A DNA stretch of 64,000 nucleotides, taken from assembly GCA_041650315.1 (NCBI GenBank), contig JBAZLJ010000001.1, forward strand, positions 62,001 to 126,000, read 5' to 3'. Below, piece after piece: positions 25,324 to 33,946 of this stretch; within the stretch, counting starts at the first letter, position 1, and every line of letters begins with the position of its first letter. The stretch is from JAGVYF01 sp041650315 (GTDB lineage: Archaea; Nanobdellota; Nanobdellia; Woesearchaeales; JAGVYF01). A model generated the notes under the pieces. The model was not told the DNA's origin. It saw nothing but the letters and a program-made list of their open reading frames with translations, and ran no database searches. A program made the position numbers and the translations under genes.

Positions 25324-25990
25324 AAATATGGATAATGAAATAGTGCAAAGGCAAATAGCGTTCAAAGTCAACTTGAAAGATATAGTCACAAAACAGTTGG
25401 TGAAACAAGAAGGATGGCTGCCTAATTATGTTGAATATGGCGGACAGAAGATTAGCCGTGTGAATGTAATGGGCACAGTCATTAGCACTGTTTCTGAGAA
25501 TGAAAATCACATAGTTATAGATGATGGAGAAGTTAGTATAATCATCCGTAAATTTGAAACGCAGAATATTGAATTAGGCGATTATAAAGTGGGCAGTCTT
25601 TTGAACATAATTGGTAAAATCCGTGAATTTAATAATGAAAAATATATTATGCCTGAGGCGATAATCCCGGTTATCTCAATGAATCAAGTGGATATGAGAA
25701 AAAAAGAGATAAAACTTCTTCATATGAATGGATTTTATAGCGTTGTCAAAGAAGTTGTTCCGAAAGCAGTTTCAACATCTCCGGGAATAATCGAAGAAAA
25801 TGTACATGAAGGAGATAGCGAGGCTGCAAGGCTTATCGCTAAAATCCGCGAATTGGATGACGGCAATGGTGCGGATATAGATACAATCATCTCTTCTTTA
25901 GGCCCAAGTTATGAACGCACTATGCAGATATTGCAGGAACAAGGAGATATCTTTACGACAAAGCCCGGCAAGATTAAAATTCTTGAATAG
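25313..25990 (+). CDS. OB-fold RPA-like single-stranded DNA-binding protein
   Basis: A 225-residue protein with one OB fold (about 45-120: RVNVMGTVISTVSENENHIVIDDGEVSI and LLNIIGKIREFNNEKYIMP), the layout of archaeal RPA32-type/COG3390 proteins, followed by a helical and winged-helix-like C-terminus (DTIISSLGPSYERTMQILQEQGDIF). It probably binds single-stranded DNA in replication or repair. The start overlaps the ThyX-like gene end by 11 bases; an alternative ATG at 25328, just after that stop, would avoid overlap. Coupling of a nucleotide-synthesis gene with a replication protein is consistent. Confidence 0.8.
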   Translation: MASENMDNEIVQRQIAFKVNLKDIVTKQLVKQEGWLPNYVEYGGQKISRVNVMGTVISTVSENENHIVIDDGEVSIIIRKFETQNIELGDYKVGSLLNIIGKIREFNNEKYIMPEAIIPVISMNQVDMRKKEIKLLHMNGFYSVVKEVVPKAVSTSPGIIEENVHEGDSEAARLIAKIRELDDGNGADIDTIISSLGPSYERTMQILQEQGDIFTTKPGKIKILE

Positions 25991-25993
25991 ATC

Positions 25994-26839
25994 TTAGATA
26001 AAAAATAATGGAGTGATATAAACTTCTACGAATGCTGCGAATACTAGCAATATTAAAGAGATTAGGATAAGTTGGGAAGTGTCAAACAATATTCTTTCGA
26101 AACGTTTGGTCTGAAAATCTTTGTGGATAATTGCTATTGACAGAATTCCTCCAGCCAGTCCTGCAACGAAGTATGCTGCGATTTCTGGAACTCCATGCAC
26201 GAAGTATCTTAGGAATCCAAGTGATACTGCTTTCCAGTAATTCGTTCCTAGCAGCGCTCCGCCTAATGCTGCGAAATTGACCTTAATGAAGTTGCCCATG
26301 GCAGTTCCTATAACTGATGCGTTCCATGTCAAGATAAAGATAGATCCGAATCCGTAGATAAGCGAGAAGATTATGCAGAATATCATCACTTTGAAATTGT
26401 TGAATAGGATGTCTGAGAATAGAGTAAGGGATTCTACGAAGTTGCCTGAAACTCTATTGTTGATGTTTAATATGGTTTGGGTTTGGACTAGATATAAATT
26501 ATTTACAGTGTTTTGCGGCAGCAAAGTATACCAGAAAGCAAATGCGAAAGTCATGCCTACGAACATAAACATCAGATAGGTTATAGCTTTCCTGTGCTGG
26601 TTAAGTAGTAAGAGTTCATCGGCTATCTGCTCATCTTTCTTTTCTTCTCTGCGCATCATGAAGTAAACTAATGGAGAGCATGCCAATACTGAAAAGAAGA
26701 CCATAATGATGCTCGCTTGCTGCGCGAAAACCCATAATGCTAGCAGGATTGCGATGGATGAATAAAGGAATCCGTAGAACAACATGCTCCAGGGTCTTTT
26801 CTCTGCAGATTTCGGGCCTATAATTGATTCTAGAACCAT
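25994..26839 (-). CDS. SpoIIM/DUF95-family integral membrane protein
   Basis: 281 residues with six or so membrane helices. The C-terminal part has the family signature: a long hydrophobic hairpin, the HGVPEIAAYFVAGLAGG motif and a charged linker before a last helix pair. The start is set at ATG 26839 (MVLESIIGPKSAEKRPW) because the minus-strand TATA box TTATATAAAT (26861-26870) lies about 26 bases upstream, predicting a leaderless mRNA. The longer frame to 26926 would put coding sequence across the promoter. Function in archaea is unknown; relatives are involved in membrane remodelling or vesicle processes in bacteria. Confidence 0.85.
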   Translation of the reverse strand: MVLESIIGPKSAEKRPWSMLFYGFLYSSIAILLALWVFAQQASIIMVFFSVLACSPLVYFMMRREEKKDEQIADELLLLNQHRKAITYLMFMFVGMTFAFAFWYTLLPQNTVNNLYLVQTQTILNINNRVSGNFVESLTLFSDILFNNFKVMIFCIIFSLIYGFGSIFILTWNASVIGTAMGNFIKVNFAALGGALLGTNYWKAVSLGFLRYFVHGVPEIAAYFVAGLAGGILSIAIIHKDFQTKRFERILFDTSQLILISLILLVFAAFVEVYITPLFFI

Positions 26840-26961
26840 AGTTGAATATGGGATATGTAAATTTATATAACTTCCGGTCGTGTTCAGAATGCCACCTAAT
26901 GTCTTTTCGCAAGCACTACTTTTCATAAATTTACAAGATAAATCTTGTTGAAGAATTGTAA

Positions 26962-26999
26962 TCAGAATGTGCTCAATACTGACATTGGCATCATTCTGA
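26962..26999. repeat. Inverted repeat in divergent promoter region
   Basis: TCAGAATG (26962-26969) and CATTCTGA (26992-26999) face each other in the 215 bases between the SpoIIM-like gene and aIF2-beta. The aIF2-beta TATA box TTTATAAAC is at about 27023-27031, some 27 bases before its ATG. The repeat could be an operator or an RNA hairpin; I have no further support. Confidence 0.3.
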
Positions 27000-27054
27000 A
27001 CACATTAATAACTTCCGAATTCTTTATAAACAAAGCCTATTTTCATTAGTAACT

Positions 27055-27462
27055 ATGGATTACAAAGCTATGCTGCAGAAAGCGAAGTCGGAATTGCCGC
27101 AAGAAGTAAAAGCTACTGAAAGGTTCGAGATACCTAAAGTAAAAGGGCATTTGCAAGGCAATAAGACTGTGATAAGCAATTTCTTTCAGATAGTCGATAT
27201 ATTGCATGTTGATATCCAGCATTTGCTTAAATATCTGCTAAAGGAGCTGGCTACACCCGGCGAAATACAGAATACTCTTCTTATCTTCGGTACAAAACTT
27301 TCGGCAAGCAAGATTAATGAAAAGATTGAAAGGTATGCGAAAGAGTTCGTAATCTGCAAAGAATGCGGAAAACCTGATACTAAATTGATCAAAGAAGGCA
27401 ATTTCATGTTTATCAAATGCAATGCATGTGGCGCAAAGCATCCAGTAAACAGCAAAATCTAA
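27055..27462 (+). CDS. aif2b: Translation initiation factor aIF2 subunit beta
   Basis: Part of the aIF2 heterotrimer that brings Met-tRNAi to the small ribosomal subunit. The 135 residues include the central alpha-beta domain (RFEIPKVKGHLQGNKTVISNF, typical of aIF2-beta/eIF5) and a C-terminal zinc ribbon CKECGKPDT...KCNACGAKHPV. The N-terminal helix that binds the gamma subunit is present (MDYKAMLQKAKSELP). A TATA box about 27 bases before the ATG predicts a leaderless message. The DUF424 gene follows after 26 bases. Confidence 0.96.
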   Translation: MDYKAMLQKAKSELPQEVKATERFEIPKVKGHLQGNKTVISNFFQIVDILHVDIQHLLKYLLKELATPGEIQNTLLIFGTKLSASKINEKIERYAKEFVICKECGKPDTKLIKEGNFMFIKCNACGAKHPVNSKI

Positions 27463-27488
27463 AAAGGCTGAAATTCTTAGGTTATACT

Positions 27489-27794
27489 ATGATAGTCAAA
27501 AAACACGTGTCTCAAGATGGTCAGATGATTCTTTCTATCTGCGATTCTGAATTGATAGGCAAGACTTTTGAAGAAGGAGATAAATGGTTGGATCTGACTT
27601 CGAAGTTTTATCGCGGCACTGAGATGAGCGAATCTGAAATTCTTTCAATTCTACCTAATGCGCATAGCGTGAATATGGTTGGCACTAAGACTATTGATTT
27701 TGCTATTAAACATAAATTGATATTGAAATCGCACGTCCTTTATGTTCAGAAAGTGCCTTATGCGATATGCGTGTTCGATGAACGGGCTAAATAA
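27489..27794 (+). CDS. DUF424 family protein
   Basis: A 101-residue archaeal protein of the DUF424 family, recognised by the opening MIVKKHVSQDGQMILSICDSELIGKTFEEG and the central NAHSVNMVGTKTIDFAI. The function is not established; its repeated occurrence next to aIF2-beta in archaea suggests a translation-related role. I use ATG 27489: the frame upstream runs through the end of aIF2-beta and includes its zinc ribbon region in another frame. Confidence 0.88.
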   Translation: MIVKKHVSQDGQMILSICDSELIGKTFEEGDKWLDLTSKFYRGTEMSESEILSILPNAHSVNMVGTKTIDFAIKHKLILKSHVLYVQKVPYAICVFDERAK

Positions 27795-27813
27795 GAATAA
27801 ATCTTAATCAATT

Positions 27814-30039
27814 CTAACCCATATATCTTGGGCGTTCTTCTTTCATCTGCTTGGCTTTAGCTGCTTTGAAATGGTCTTGCATCTTTAAGTATTCTTCTAT
27901 TATTTCAGGCGTCACTGATGGTCTGACTTTTTTTAATGCTTCTTCGAAGTCTTTCATTGTGACATTTTTCGCCTGCATATCTTTTCTTAATGCAAAAATA
28001 GCCGCTTCTTTGCAGATAGATTCGATGTCTGCGCCGACGTAACCATCAGTTTTGTTCGCTAATTTTGCAATGTCTACATTTTTCAATGGCATGTTTTTTG
28101 TGTGCACTTTGAAAATTGCATCTCTGGTTTTTTCATCTGGAGTTTCTGCTAGAATTATTCTGTCGAATCTGCCTGGTCTTAATAGAGCTGGATCAAGCAT
28201 ATCCGGTCTGTTTGTTGCTCCTATGATTATGACATCATTCATGTCTTCAAGTCCGTCCAGTTCTGTGAGTATTTGATTAACTACATTACGCGATACTTCG
28301 CTTTCGTTCGCGCTGTTTGTCCTGGCCGGAGCTAATGATTCGATTTCATCAAAGAATATTATCGAAGGCGATGATTGCCGTGCTTTTTCAAATAATTTTC
28401 GTATGGCTTTCTCTGATTCGCCTACCCATGTGACCAATAACTCCGGACCTTTGACTGGGATGAAATTGGCTTCGCTCTCGTTCGCCACTGCTTTGGCTAA
28501 TAAGGTTTTACCTGTGCCTGGCGCGCCATAGATAAGGATACCTTTCGGAGGTTTGACTCCCAATCTCTTGAATGCTTCTCCATTCTTTATCGGCCATTCA
28601 ACTGCTTCTTTTAATTCTTGTTTTATTTCTTCTAATCCGCCGATGTCTTCCCACTTTATGTTAGGTATATCTATGGAGAATTCTCTTAATGCGCTCGGTC
28701 TTACGAATTTCAACGCTTGCTTGAAATCGTCCATGCTGACTTTCAGTTTTTCGAGCATTTCTTTTGGAATCGGTTCATTTTTGTCCAGTTCTAATCCTGG
28801 GAGCATCCTTTTGAGAAGAACCATGGCTGCTTCTTTCACTAATGCTGAAATGTCTGCGCCGACAAATCCGTGAGTGATTGCGGCAAGTTCATTCAGGTCA
28901 ACATTTTTTTCCAACGGCATATATCTGGTATGGATCTTGAGGATTTCTGCTCTTGCAGGTTTTGTCGGTATTCCTATCTCTAATTCTCTGTCTAGTCTGC
29001 CTGGCCTTCTTAGTGCGGGATCTAATGCGTTAGGTCTGTTTGTCGCGCCTATTACTATGACTTTGCCTCTTGATTTCAATCCGTCCAGATGCTTTAATAG
29101 CTCCATGACTGGCGTGTTTAAGAATTCGTTATGGCCTCTTTCTTCTCTCTTAAATGCGATTGAATCAAGTTCGTCTATGAATATGATGCTTGGCGCGTTC
29201 TTTGTTGCGTCTTCAAAGATTTTTGCAATATTTTTTTCGGTTATGCCTGGTACTCCAGATATGATTGAACCTGATTTCATCTCAATGAAGTTCGCTTTTG
29301 TTTCGTTCGCTACTGCTCTTGCCAGCAATGTTTTTCCGGTCCCTGGCGGGCCATATAATAGAACTCCTTTCGGCGGTTCAATGCCTAATTTTTCGAATAA
29401 TTCAGGATGTTTCAATGGCAGTTCAACCATTTCTCTAACTTTGCCGACTTCTTCTTGCAGTCCGCCTATATCTTCATAGTTGATATCCGGCATGTTAGCT
29501 TCTTCTGTAATCTCAACTGCTTCAGGATTTAGCGTAAGTTCTGTACTTTCAGAGATCATAACCGGCTGTTTTGGGTTTGTATCAACAACAACAAATTTTA
29601 ATTTGACATTCCTTATGCCTAATAAACCATCGTCGTAAGCTCCAAAAGTGACTTCATCACCTTTTATGAAAGGTCTGCCTATAAGTCCATTAAGCAACGG
29701 CCTTGTATCTCCCCATATGCGCACCTTTGCTTCTGCTGGCGCGATAATTATCGATTTAGCTTCTTTGTATTCGATTTTTCTGATCTTGACAGTTTCGCTG
29801 ATTCCAGTTTTTGCATTTTTTCTGGTGGTGCCATCCATTCTGATAATGTTTGATCCCACATCATTGGTAAATGCTTCATCAGCTATAGCCACAGTTTTAC
29901 GTTTACCTTCAATCTCTAGAATGTCGCCGGGTTTGAGTTCAAGCTCTTGCAGTGTATTAGTATCTATTCTAACTATCCCTTTATTGATATCTGTTTGATT
30001 GCTAATATCTACTTTGAGCTCTTTTTCCTTTATTGCCAT
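27814..30039 (-). CDS. cdc48: CDC48/VCP-type AAA+ ATPase (archaeal VAT)
   Basis: Hexameric unfoldase that feeds proteins to the proteasome or remodels complexes. 741 residues in the classic order: N domain (double-psi barrel, about 1-185), D1 with GPPGTGKTLLARAVANET and FIDELDSIAFKRE, and D2 with GAPGTGKTLLAKAVANES and FFDEIESLAPARTN, each followed by the arginine-finger motif RRPGRLDRE or LRPGRFDR. The D2 Walker A reads GAPGTGKT rather than GPPGTGKT. The C-terminus is a short charged tail. A minus-strand TATA-like TTTAAAAAT lies near 30072-30080 and a GGGGG-type ribosome site precedes the ATG. Confidence 0.97.
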   Translation of the reverse strand: MAIKEKELKVDISNQTDINKGIVRIDTNTLQELELKPGDILEIEGKRKTVAIADEAFTNDVGSNIIRMDGTTRKNAKTGISETVKIRKIEYKEAKSIIIAPAEAKVRIWGDTRPLLNGLIGRPFIKGDEVTFGAYDDGLLGIRNVKLKFVVVDTNPKQPVMISESTELTLNPEAVEITEEANMPDINYEDIGGLQEEVGKVREMVELPLKHPELFEKLGIEPPKGVLLYGPPGTGKTLLARAVANETKANFIEMKSGSIISGVPGITEKNIAKIFEDATKNAPSIIFIDELDSIAFKREERGHNEFLNTPVMELLKHLDGLKSRGKVIVIGATNRPNALDPALRRPGRLDRELEIGIPTKPARAEILKIHTRYMPLEKNVDLNELAAITHGFVGADISALVKEAAMVLLKRMLPGLELDKNEPIPKEMLEKLKVSMDDFKQALKFVRPSALREFSIDIPNIKWEDIGGLEEIKQELKEAVEWPIKNGEAFKRLGVKPPKGILIYGAPGTGKTLLAKAVANESEANFIPVKGPELLVTWVGESEKAIRKLFEKARQSSPSIIFFDEIESLAPARTNSANESEVSRNVVNQILTELDGLEDMNDVIIIGATNRPDMLDPALLRPGRFDRIILAETPDEKTRDAIFKVHTKNMPLKNVDIAKLANKTDGYVGADIESICKEAAIFALRKDMQAKNVTMKDFEEALKKVRPSVTPEIIEEYLKMQDHFKAAKAKQMKEERPRYMG

Positions 30040-30145
30040 CTAAACCCCCTAGAAAAGCTATAGGTATGGAATTTTTAAAGATTATTGTGATGCAACCTCA
30101 GTTGAACCCATAGCTATTTTAATGTATTCTTCTTTATGCATATAT

Positions 30146-30556
30146 ATGAAAACAAAGCAGAAAGGTACTAATGCTGAACGTGAGCTAGTCCATCTTTTCT
30201 GGAAGAATGGTTGGTGCGGAATACGTGTAGCTGGTTCTGGTTCAATTGGATATCCTGCGCCTGATGTTCTAGCTGGCAATGGAGCTAGACGTCTTGCTAT
30301 TGAAAGCAAAGCCACTGCTGATACTAACAAATATTTTCCTAAAAAAGAGATACATGAACTCAAGGAATTCGCAGACAAGTTCGGAGCAGAGCCTTGGGTA
30401 GCTATCCGTTTCGATAATGACAGCTGGTATTTCTTGAATCTTGAAGATTTAAAGTTATGCAATAACGGCTATTCAGTGAGTTTTGCTCTTGCAAAGCAGA
30501 AAGGTCTGATGTTCGAAGAAATGATTGGTATTTTCAGACAAGAAAAGTTAGCTTGA
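30146..30556 (+). CDS. hjc: Holliday junction resolvase Hjc
   Basis: Cuts four-way DNA junctions during recombination. The 136 residues follow the family closely: MKTKQKGTNAERELVHLFW (catalytic Glu in the first helix), the catalytic core GYPAPDVLAG and RRLAIESKAT (D...E-x-K), and the C-terminal VAIRFDNDSWYFL. ATG 30146 is used because the family begins with KxKGTxAEREL and the upstream ATG at 30122 sits in the probable TATA tract (ATTTTAATG, about 30115-30124). It is divergent from cdc48 with about 106 bases between starts. Confidence 0.93.
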   Translation: MKTKQKGTNAERELVHLFWKNGWCGIRVAGSGSIGYPAPDVLAGNGARRLAIESKATADTNKYFPKKEIHELKEFADKFGAEPWVAIRFDNDSWYFLNLEDLKLCNNGYSVSFALAKQKGLMFEEMIGIFRQEKLA

Positions 30557-30566
30557 TTGTTTATTC

Positions 30567-31466
30567 TTATTTCAACCATTTATAATGTCTTTTCACTTTA
30601 TACAAAAAGTGTTCTGGTTTGAATACGCCTAATTCTGAGATTATTCCGCTGATTAATTCTGGCGGGATTATTTCGAAAGCTGGATTCATAACTTTCACAC
30701 CGTTCGGTCTGTTTTCCCAGACTTCGGATGGATCCCTTTGTTCAATTATTTCGGGATGGATTTTGGTTTCAGGATCGTATGCCCATGAATCTGTGCAAAC
30801 ATATACTTTCACGCCGTAGAAATCAGCGACCTCTGCCAGTAATCTTGAACCTATTTTGTTTATGACTTCGCCTTTAGCGGTAATTGCGTCTGCGCCTATG
30901 AGCATAATATCTGCATCTTTCAATGCAAGCATGCCTGCGGAATCAACATAATGTTTGATTGGGATGTCTAGTTTTGCGATTTCTCTTGCAGTCATCCTGC
31001 CTTGGAATAATGGTCTTGTTTCCGTATTCCTTACGAAGAATTTCTTATGTTTCTGTTTCGCATATTTGAGAATTCCTATGACTGTCGATGAATGGCAATG
31101 TGTGAACACTATCATGCCGTTATGGATTTTCAATGAGCCTTGATGTGCTATAGAATCTTTCACTTCATGGAAATGCTGAAGCACTTCATCTGCTTTATCA
31201 ACAATTTCTTTTTTTAGTTCTAATGGAGTCTTGCCTTTCATTTTGGAAAGGATATATTTCAATGCATTGCGCATCTTTGGTTCAGTAGGTCTTGAAGCAA
31301 TTAGTTTATTTTTCGCGCTATGCATCTCTTTGAGATATCCGCCTCTGCTTTTGACTTTGCATTTTTGAGCTTCTTTCTTGAATGCATCTACTGCAGCTTT
31401 CGCTATAGTCGCCGCGCCTTGTATCTTCAATGATTCTATATCCTTAACTACTTGATCCAGACTCAT
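30567..31466 (-). CDS. Ribose-1,5-bisphosphate isomerase (eIF2B-alpha-like family)
   Basis: A 299-residue member of the eIF2B/MtnA/R15P-isomerase family. The R15P isomerase converts ribose-1,5-bisphosphate to ribulose-1,5-bisphosphate in the archaeal AMP pathway. The catalytic pair expected from the Thermococcus enzyme is present: Cys in FTHCHSSTV (residue 124) and Asp in LIGADAIT (193). IQGAATIAKAA and NKIGSRLLA are family signatures. AMP phosphorylase and RubisCO, the partners in the pathway, are not in this window, so an eIF2B-like role cannot be excluded. A small membrane-protein gene sits 6 bases upstream on the same strand. Confidence 0.82.
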   Translation of the reverse strand: MSLDQVVKDIESLKIQGAATIAKAAVDAFKKEAQKCKVKSRGGYLKEMHSAKNKLIASRPTEPKMRNALKYILSKMKGKTPLELKKEIVDKADEVLQHFHEVKDSIAHQGSLKIHNGMIVFTHCHSSTVIGILKYAKQKHKKFFVRNTETRPLFQGRMTAREIAKLDIPIKHYVDSAGMLALKDADIMLIGADAITAKGEVINKIGSRLLAEVADFYGVKVYVCTDSWAYDPETKIHPEIIEQRDPSEVWENRPNGVKVMNPAFEIIPPELISGIISELGVFKPEHFLYKVKRHYKWLK

Positions 31467-31472
31467 TTATCT

Positions 31473-31604
31473 TTATCTTCTTTTTTTCTTAAGTAGACTT
31501 TGCTCTATTCTAATCATTTGCCTTTCCATAGAGAAGAGTTTCTTCAAGCTGTATGCTATCGCTATAAGAATTCCGAGTATTACGTATTGGATAAGATTCT
31601 CCAT
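31473..31604 (-). CDS. Small single-pass membrane protein, 43 residues
   Basis: A short gene with good translation signals: GAGGTGC (about 31610-31616) five to six bases before ATG 31604. The product has one membrane helix (LIQYVILGILIAIAYSL) followed by a basic cytoplasmic tail with Met/Gln and a KKKRR end. Its TAA is six bases before the R15P-isomerase ATG, so the two are probably cotranscribed from a minus-strand TATA tract CTTTATATACTATAAAA (about 31642-31658). I do not recognise a family; homology in related genomes would be the test. Confidence 0.6.
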   Translation of the reverse strand: MENLIQYVILGILIAIAYSLKKLFSMERQMIRIEQSLLKKKRR

Positions 31605-31675
31605 TAAGATGCACCTCTTTTTCTATATTGAGAAATGAATTTTATAGTATATAAAGGTTTCTTACGATTAAATGC

Positions 31676-31779
31676 CTGCAACAGATAAATTTTCCACATT
31701 CCAAAACTATGACTGACTTTCCCCGTAGTGGAACCTTGTCAGTTCTCTTTTTAGGTTATAAAATTTATAATGGTTGCAG
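31676..31779. ncRNA. Candidate structured RNA of about 104 nt (strand uncertain)
   Basis: Nested complementary segments occupy the whole gap: CTGCAAC (31676-31682) with GTTGCAG (31773-31779), then ATAAATTTT (about 31685-31693) with AAAATTTAT (about 31760-31768), then ACTGAC (31712-31717) with GTCAGT (31738-31743), which itself encloses TTCC/GGAA. On the plus strand a TATA-like TATATAAAGG lies about 26 bases before the first stem, and ACA directly follows the last stem, as in H/ACA guides. On the minus strand an AATTTAAATT tract lies about 25 bases upstream. It does not fit a known RNA family that I can name. Confidence 0.45.
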
Positions 31780-31800
31780 ACATTTCAATTATTGTAGAAT

Positions 31801-32106
31801 TTAAATTCCGTAGATATTGCCTTTGTCTCTCAAGTTTTTGATTAGCTTCTTGTTCTCTTCAGTCTCTTGCAATGCTTCTGCAAGTTTTACTCTGATTCTT
31901 TTTACTTCTTTGCATACATCCACTTCTGAAGGGCATTCTTGTTTGCATGCGCCGCAGAGTAGGCAGTCATGGAATTGGTCGCTTAGGATATTCTCTTTGC
32001 TTAGAATCATTTTCGCTCTTGGGCTTTTTGTTTCTTTTTTGCTATTCAGATATACCGGGCAGTTGGCTTTGCATAGTCCGCAGAAATTGCATCTGTCATA
32101 GCTCAT
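31801..32106 (-). CDS. Two-cluster ferredoxin-type Fe-S subunit
   Basis: A 101-residue electron-transfer protein with two [4Fe-4S] motifs, CNFCGLCKANCPVY near residue 6 and CLLCGACKQECPSE near 48, in the arrangement seen at the N-terminus of GlcF/HdrC proteins. It overlaps the preceding GlcD-like gene by four bases (ATGA at 32103-32106) and ends a three-gene operon: CCG-domain subunit, FAD subunit, Fe-S subunit. It probably carries electrons from the flavin subunit to the cysteine-rich subunit or an external acceptor. Confidence 0.9.
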   Translation of the reverse strand: MSYDRCNFCGLCKANCPVYLNSKKETKSPRAKMILSKENILSDQFHDCLLCGACKQECPSEVDVCKEVKRIRVKLAEALQETEENKKLIKNLRDKGNIYGI

Positions 32107-33278
32107 AGTATCTTGCCTCTATTCATGAGATTTAAAGGATCGTATTGCTTTTTCAGTTTTTCCAATTCTACTTTTCTTGTTTCTGGAAGGAATTGCATAT
32201 TGATAGTTCCTATGTTCATAACTTCGCCGCCCATGTTGCGGATTTCTGTCAATGTTTCATTTATTATTTTTTTCTGCATGTTATTGAAGAATAATTGGAA
32301 TATACCTTTTGTGATGTTTCCGAAAGTATGTATTTTGTTTTTTCTTGTGTATTTCAGGAATGCATCAATCTTCTCTTTTGGGATTGTTATTTGCCTGATA
32401 TGGTGAAGTTTAGCTTTATGGATCTCTTTATGCAATAAATCCCTTAGCTGTTGCGCGTCTCCTGGCTTGCCTTTAGCCATTTCATATTCTATGACTAATA
32501 GATGTTTTTCGCTTTCTTCTACTTCTTCGTCTTCTTGGTATAAATTTAATAGTTTTGAACAATTTTTGTCCATATATTGGATTGATACGACTGAATCATC
32601 TTTTTCTAATTCTTTTAATTTATCCATTACTTCGGTCGCATTTTTGAATGTCAATATATCGTGGGAGACTTCATTGTATGGCGGGATCACTTTTAGTTTG
32701 ATGCCAACAATCGCTGCCAATGTGCCTTCGCTCCCTATGATTTTGTGGATGTCTTTGACTATCAATATTTTTCCAGAGCCGTCAACTACTTCTAGTTCCA
32801 GTATCTGGTCCGCCATTCTGCCGAATCTGTGCGTATATACCCCGTGGCTATTGTTAGCTACCATTCCGCCTAGAGTGCATACTTTAGAAGATGTCGGGAT
32901 GATTGGGAAGAAAAGATTGTAATTCTTTAATGCGTCATTTAATTTTTTCAACGTGACGCCTGGTTCTACCATAACATAATGCTCTTGCCTGTGCAATGCT
33001 ATAATTTTATTCAATCTGTTCATGTCAATTACTACTGAATCTCGTGGGATAGTTGAGCCTTCTAATGAAGTTCCTGCGCCTCTTATAACTACATTGAATT
33101 CTCTCATGTTGGCTAATCTGATTATGTCTCTGACATGCTCTACTGATAGCGGCCAGACTATGGCTTGCACAACTCCTTCTAATTGAGATGCATCAGTCGC
33201 GTAACTTTTCAAGTCATCTAAACTTGTAGAAAAATTTTCTGGTCCTACGATGTCCTTGAGCTTGTCAAAATTGTTCAT
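32103..33278 (-). CDS. GlcD/D-lactate dehydrogenase-like FAD-binding oxidoreductase
   Basis: A 391-residue flavoprotein of the GlcD/DLD family, oxidising a 2-hydroxyacid such as glycolate or lactate. The FAD-binding PCMH domain is clear: YATDASQLEGVV, VVIRGAGTSLEGS, VVIDMNRLNKI, VEPGVTLKKLN, CTLGGMVANNSHG and GSEGTLAAI. The C-terminal cap is short, and the usual HxGDGN motif is replaced by HTFGNITKGIF, so the substrate or activity may differ. The family C-terminal KKQYDPLNLMNRGKIL is present. It overlaps genes on both sides by four bases. Confidence 0.87.
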   Translation of the reverse strand: MNNFDKLKDIVGPENFSTSLDDLKSYATDASQLEGVVQAIVWPLSVEHVRDIIRLANMREFNVVIRGAGTSLEGSTIPRDSVVIDMNRLNKIIALHRQEHYVMVEPGVTLKKLNDALKNYNLFFPIIPTSSKVCTLGGMVANNSHGVYTHRFGRMADQILELEVVDGSGKILIVKDIHKIIGSEGTLAAIVGIKLKVIPPYNEVSHDILTFKNATEVMDKLKELEKDDSVVSIQYMDKNCSKLLNLYQEDEEVEESEKHLLVIEYEMAKGKPGDAQQLRDLLHKEIHKAKLHHIRQITIPKEKIDAFLKYTRKNKIHTFGNITKGIFQLFFNNMQKKIINETLTEIRNMGGEVMNIGTINMQFLPETRKVELEKLKKQYDPLNLMNRGKIL

Positions 33279-33946
33279 CGCATGATCACTTCACTCAATT
33301 CGCAGACTTCTTTCTCTTCTGCATTATTTTTCATGTGCTTGTAGCATAATGGGCATGTTGTAATCACTTTTTGCGTTGAGAAGTCTTTCATCCTCATTTC
33401 TGCGATGTTTTTCGCTTGAGGTTTGTCAACATCTATATGTCCTGTGCCGCAACATAATGTATTTTTTCCGGAGTTATTGTTTTTTACTACTTTGAAGCCG
33501 ATGCTTTCTAGCAATTCTCTTGGTTGGTTGATTATGTTGCAGTTCCTAGCTAGATGGCACGGATCATGATATGACACTTGCCCTCTGTCTTCCTTGATGT
33601 CTTGTTTTGGAATAACTTCTGTCACATGCTTTGCATCGATATTGTAATGCTCTTTAAACATAGATGCGCATGCCGGACAGTTCGTTATGATCTTAGAGAT
33701 ATTGTTCTTCTTGAACAGCTGAATATTCTCGTACCTCAACCTCTCAAAGTCTTCCACATAGCCTTTGTTCAAAGCAGGCAGTCCGCAGCAGAACTCTTTC
33801 TCTAATGTCACGAATTCGATGCCTAATTCTTTTAGAATCGCTTGGTAATTATTTTTTATTTTTTCTAATTGGTATTTAGTAACGCAGCCTGGAAAGTACA
33901 ATGTTTTTCCGAATATGTAATCTTTTATGTCTTTAAACAGACTCAT
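33275..33946 (-). CDS. CCG-domain cysteine-rich subunit (HdrB/GlcF C-terminal type)
   Basis: 223 residues with the two CCG-type cluster or electron-acceptor domains of HdrB/GlcF/LldE: FPGCVTKYQ, FCCGLPALNKG and NCPACASMF in the first, YHDPCHLARN, TLCCGTGH and TCPLCYKH in the second. It is the first gene of the operon; a GAGGTAGGTGGT ribosome site precedes the ATG and a minus-strand TATA tract TTTTATATAAAA lies near 33970. In complete GlcF proteins the ferredoxin and CCG parts are fused; here they are separate genes flanking the FAD subunit. Confidence 0.87.
   Translation of the reverse strand: MSLFKDIKDYIFGKTLYFPGCVTKYQLEKIKNNYQAILKELGIEFVTLEKEFCCGLPALNKGYVEDFERLRYENIQLFKKNNISKIITNCPACASMFKEHYNIDAKHVTEVIPKQDIKEDRGQVSYHDPCHLARNCNIINQPRELLESIGFKVVKNNNSGKNTLCCGTGHIDVDKPQAKNIAEMRMKDFSTQKVITTCPLCYKHMKNNAEEKEVCELSEVIMR

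Noticed and set aside
27851..29998. Several long plus-strand open frames opposite cdc48 (up to about 200 codons)
   Set aside because: They mirror the conserved AAA+ coding sequence, have no ribosome sites or sensible domains, and cdc48 on the minus strand is certain.
31676..31779. H/ACA guide RNA
   Set aside because: ACA position fits but the stem lacks a proper guide pocket and kink-turn; kept only as a structured candidate.
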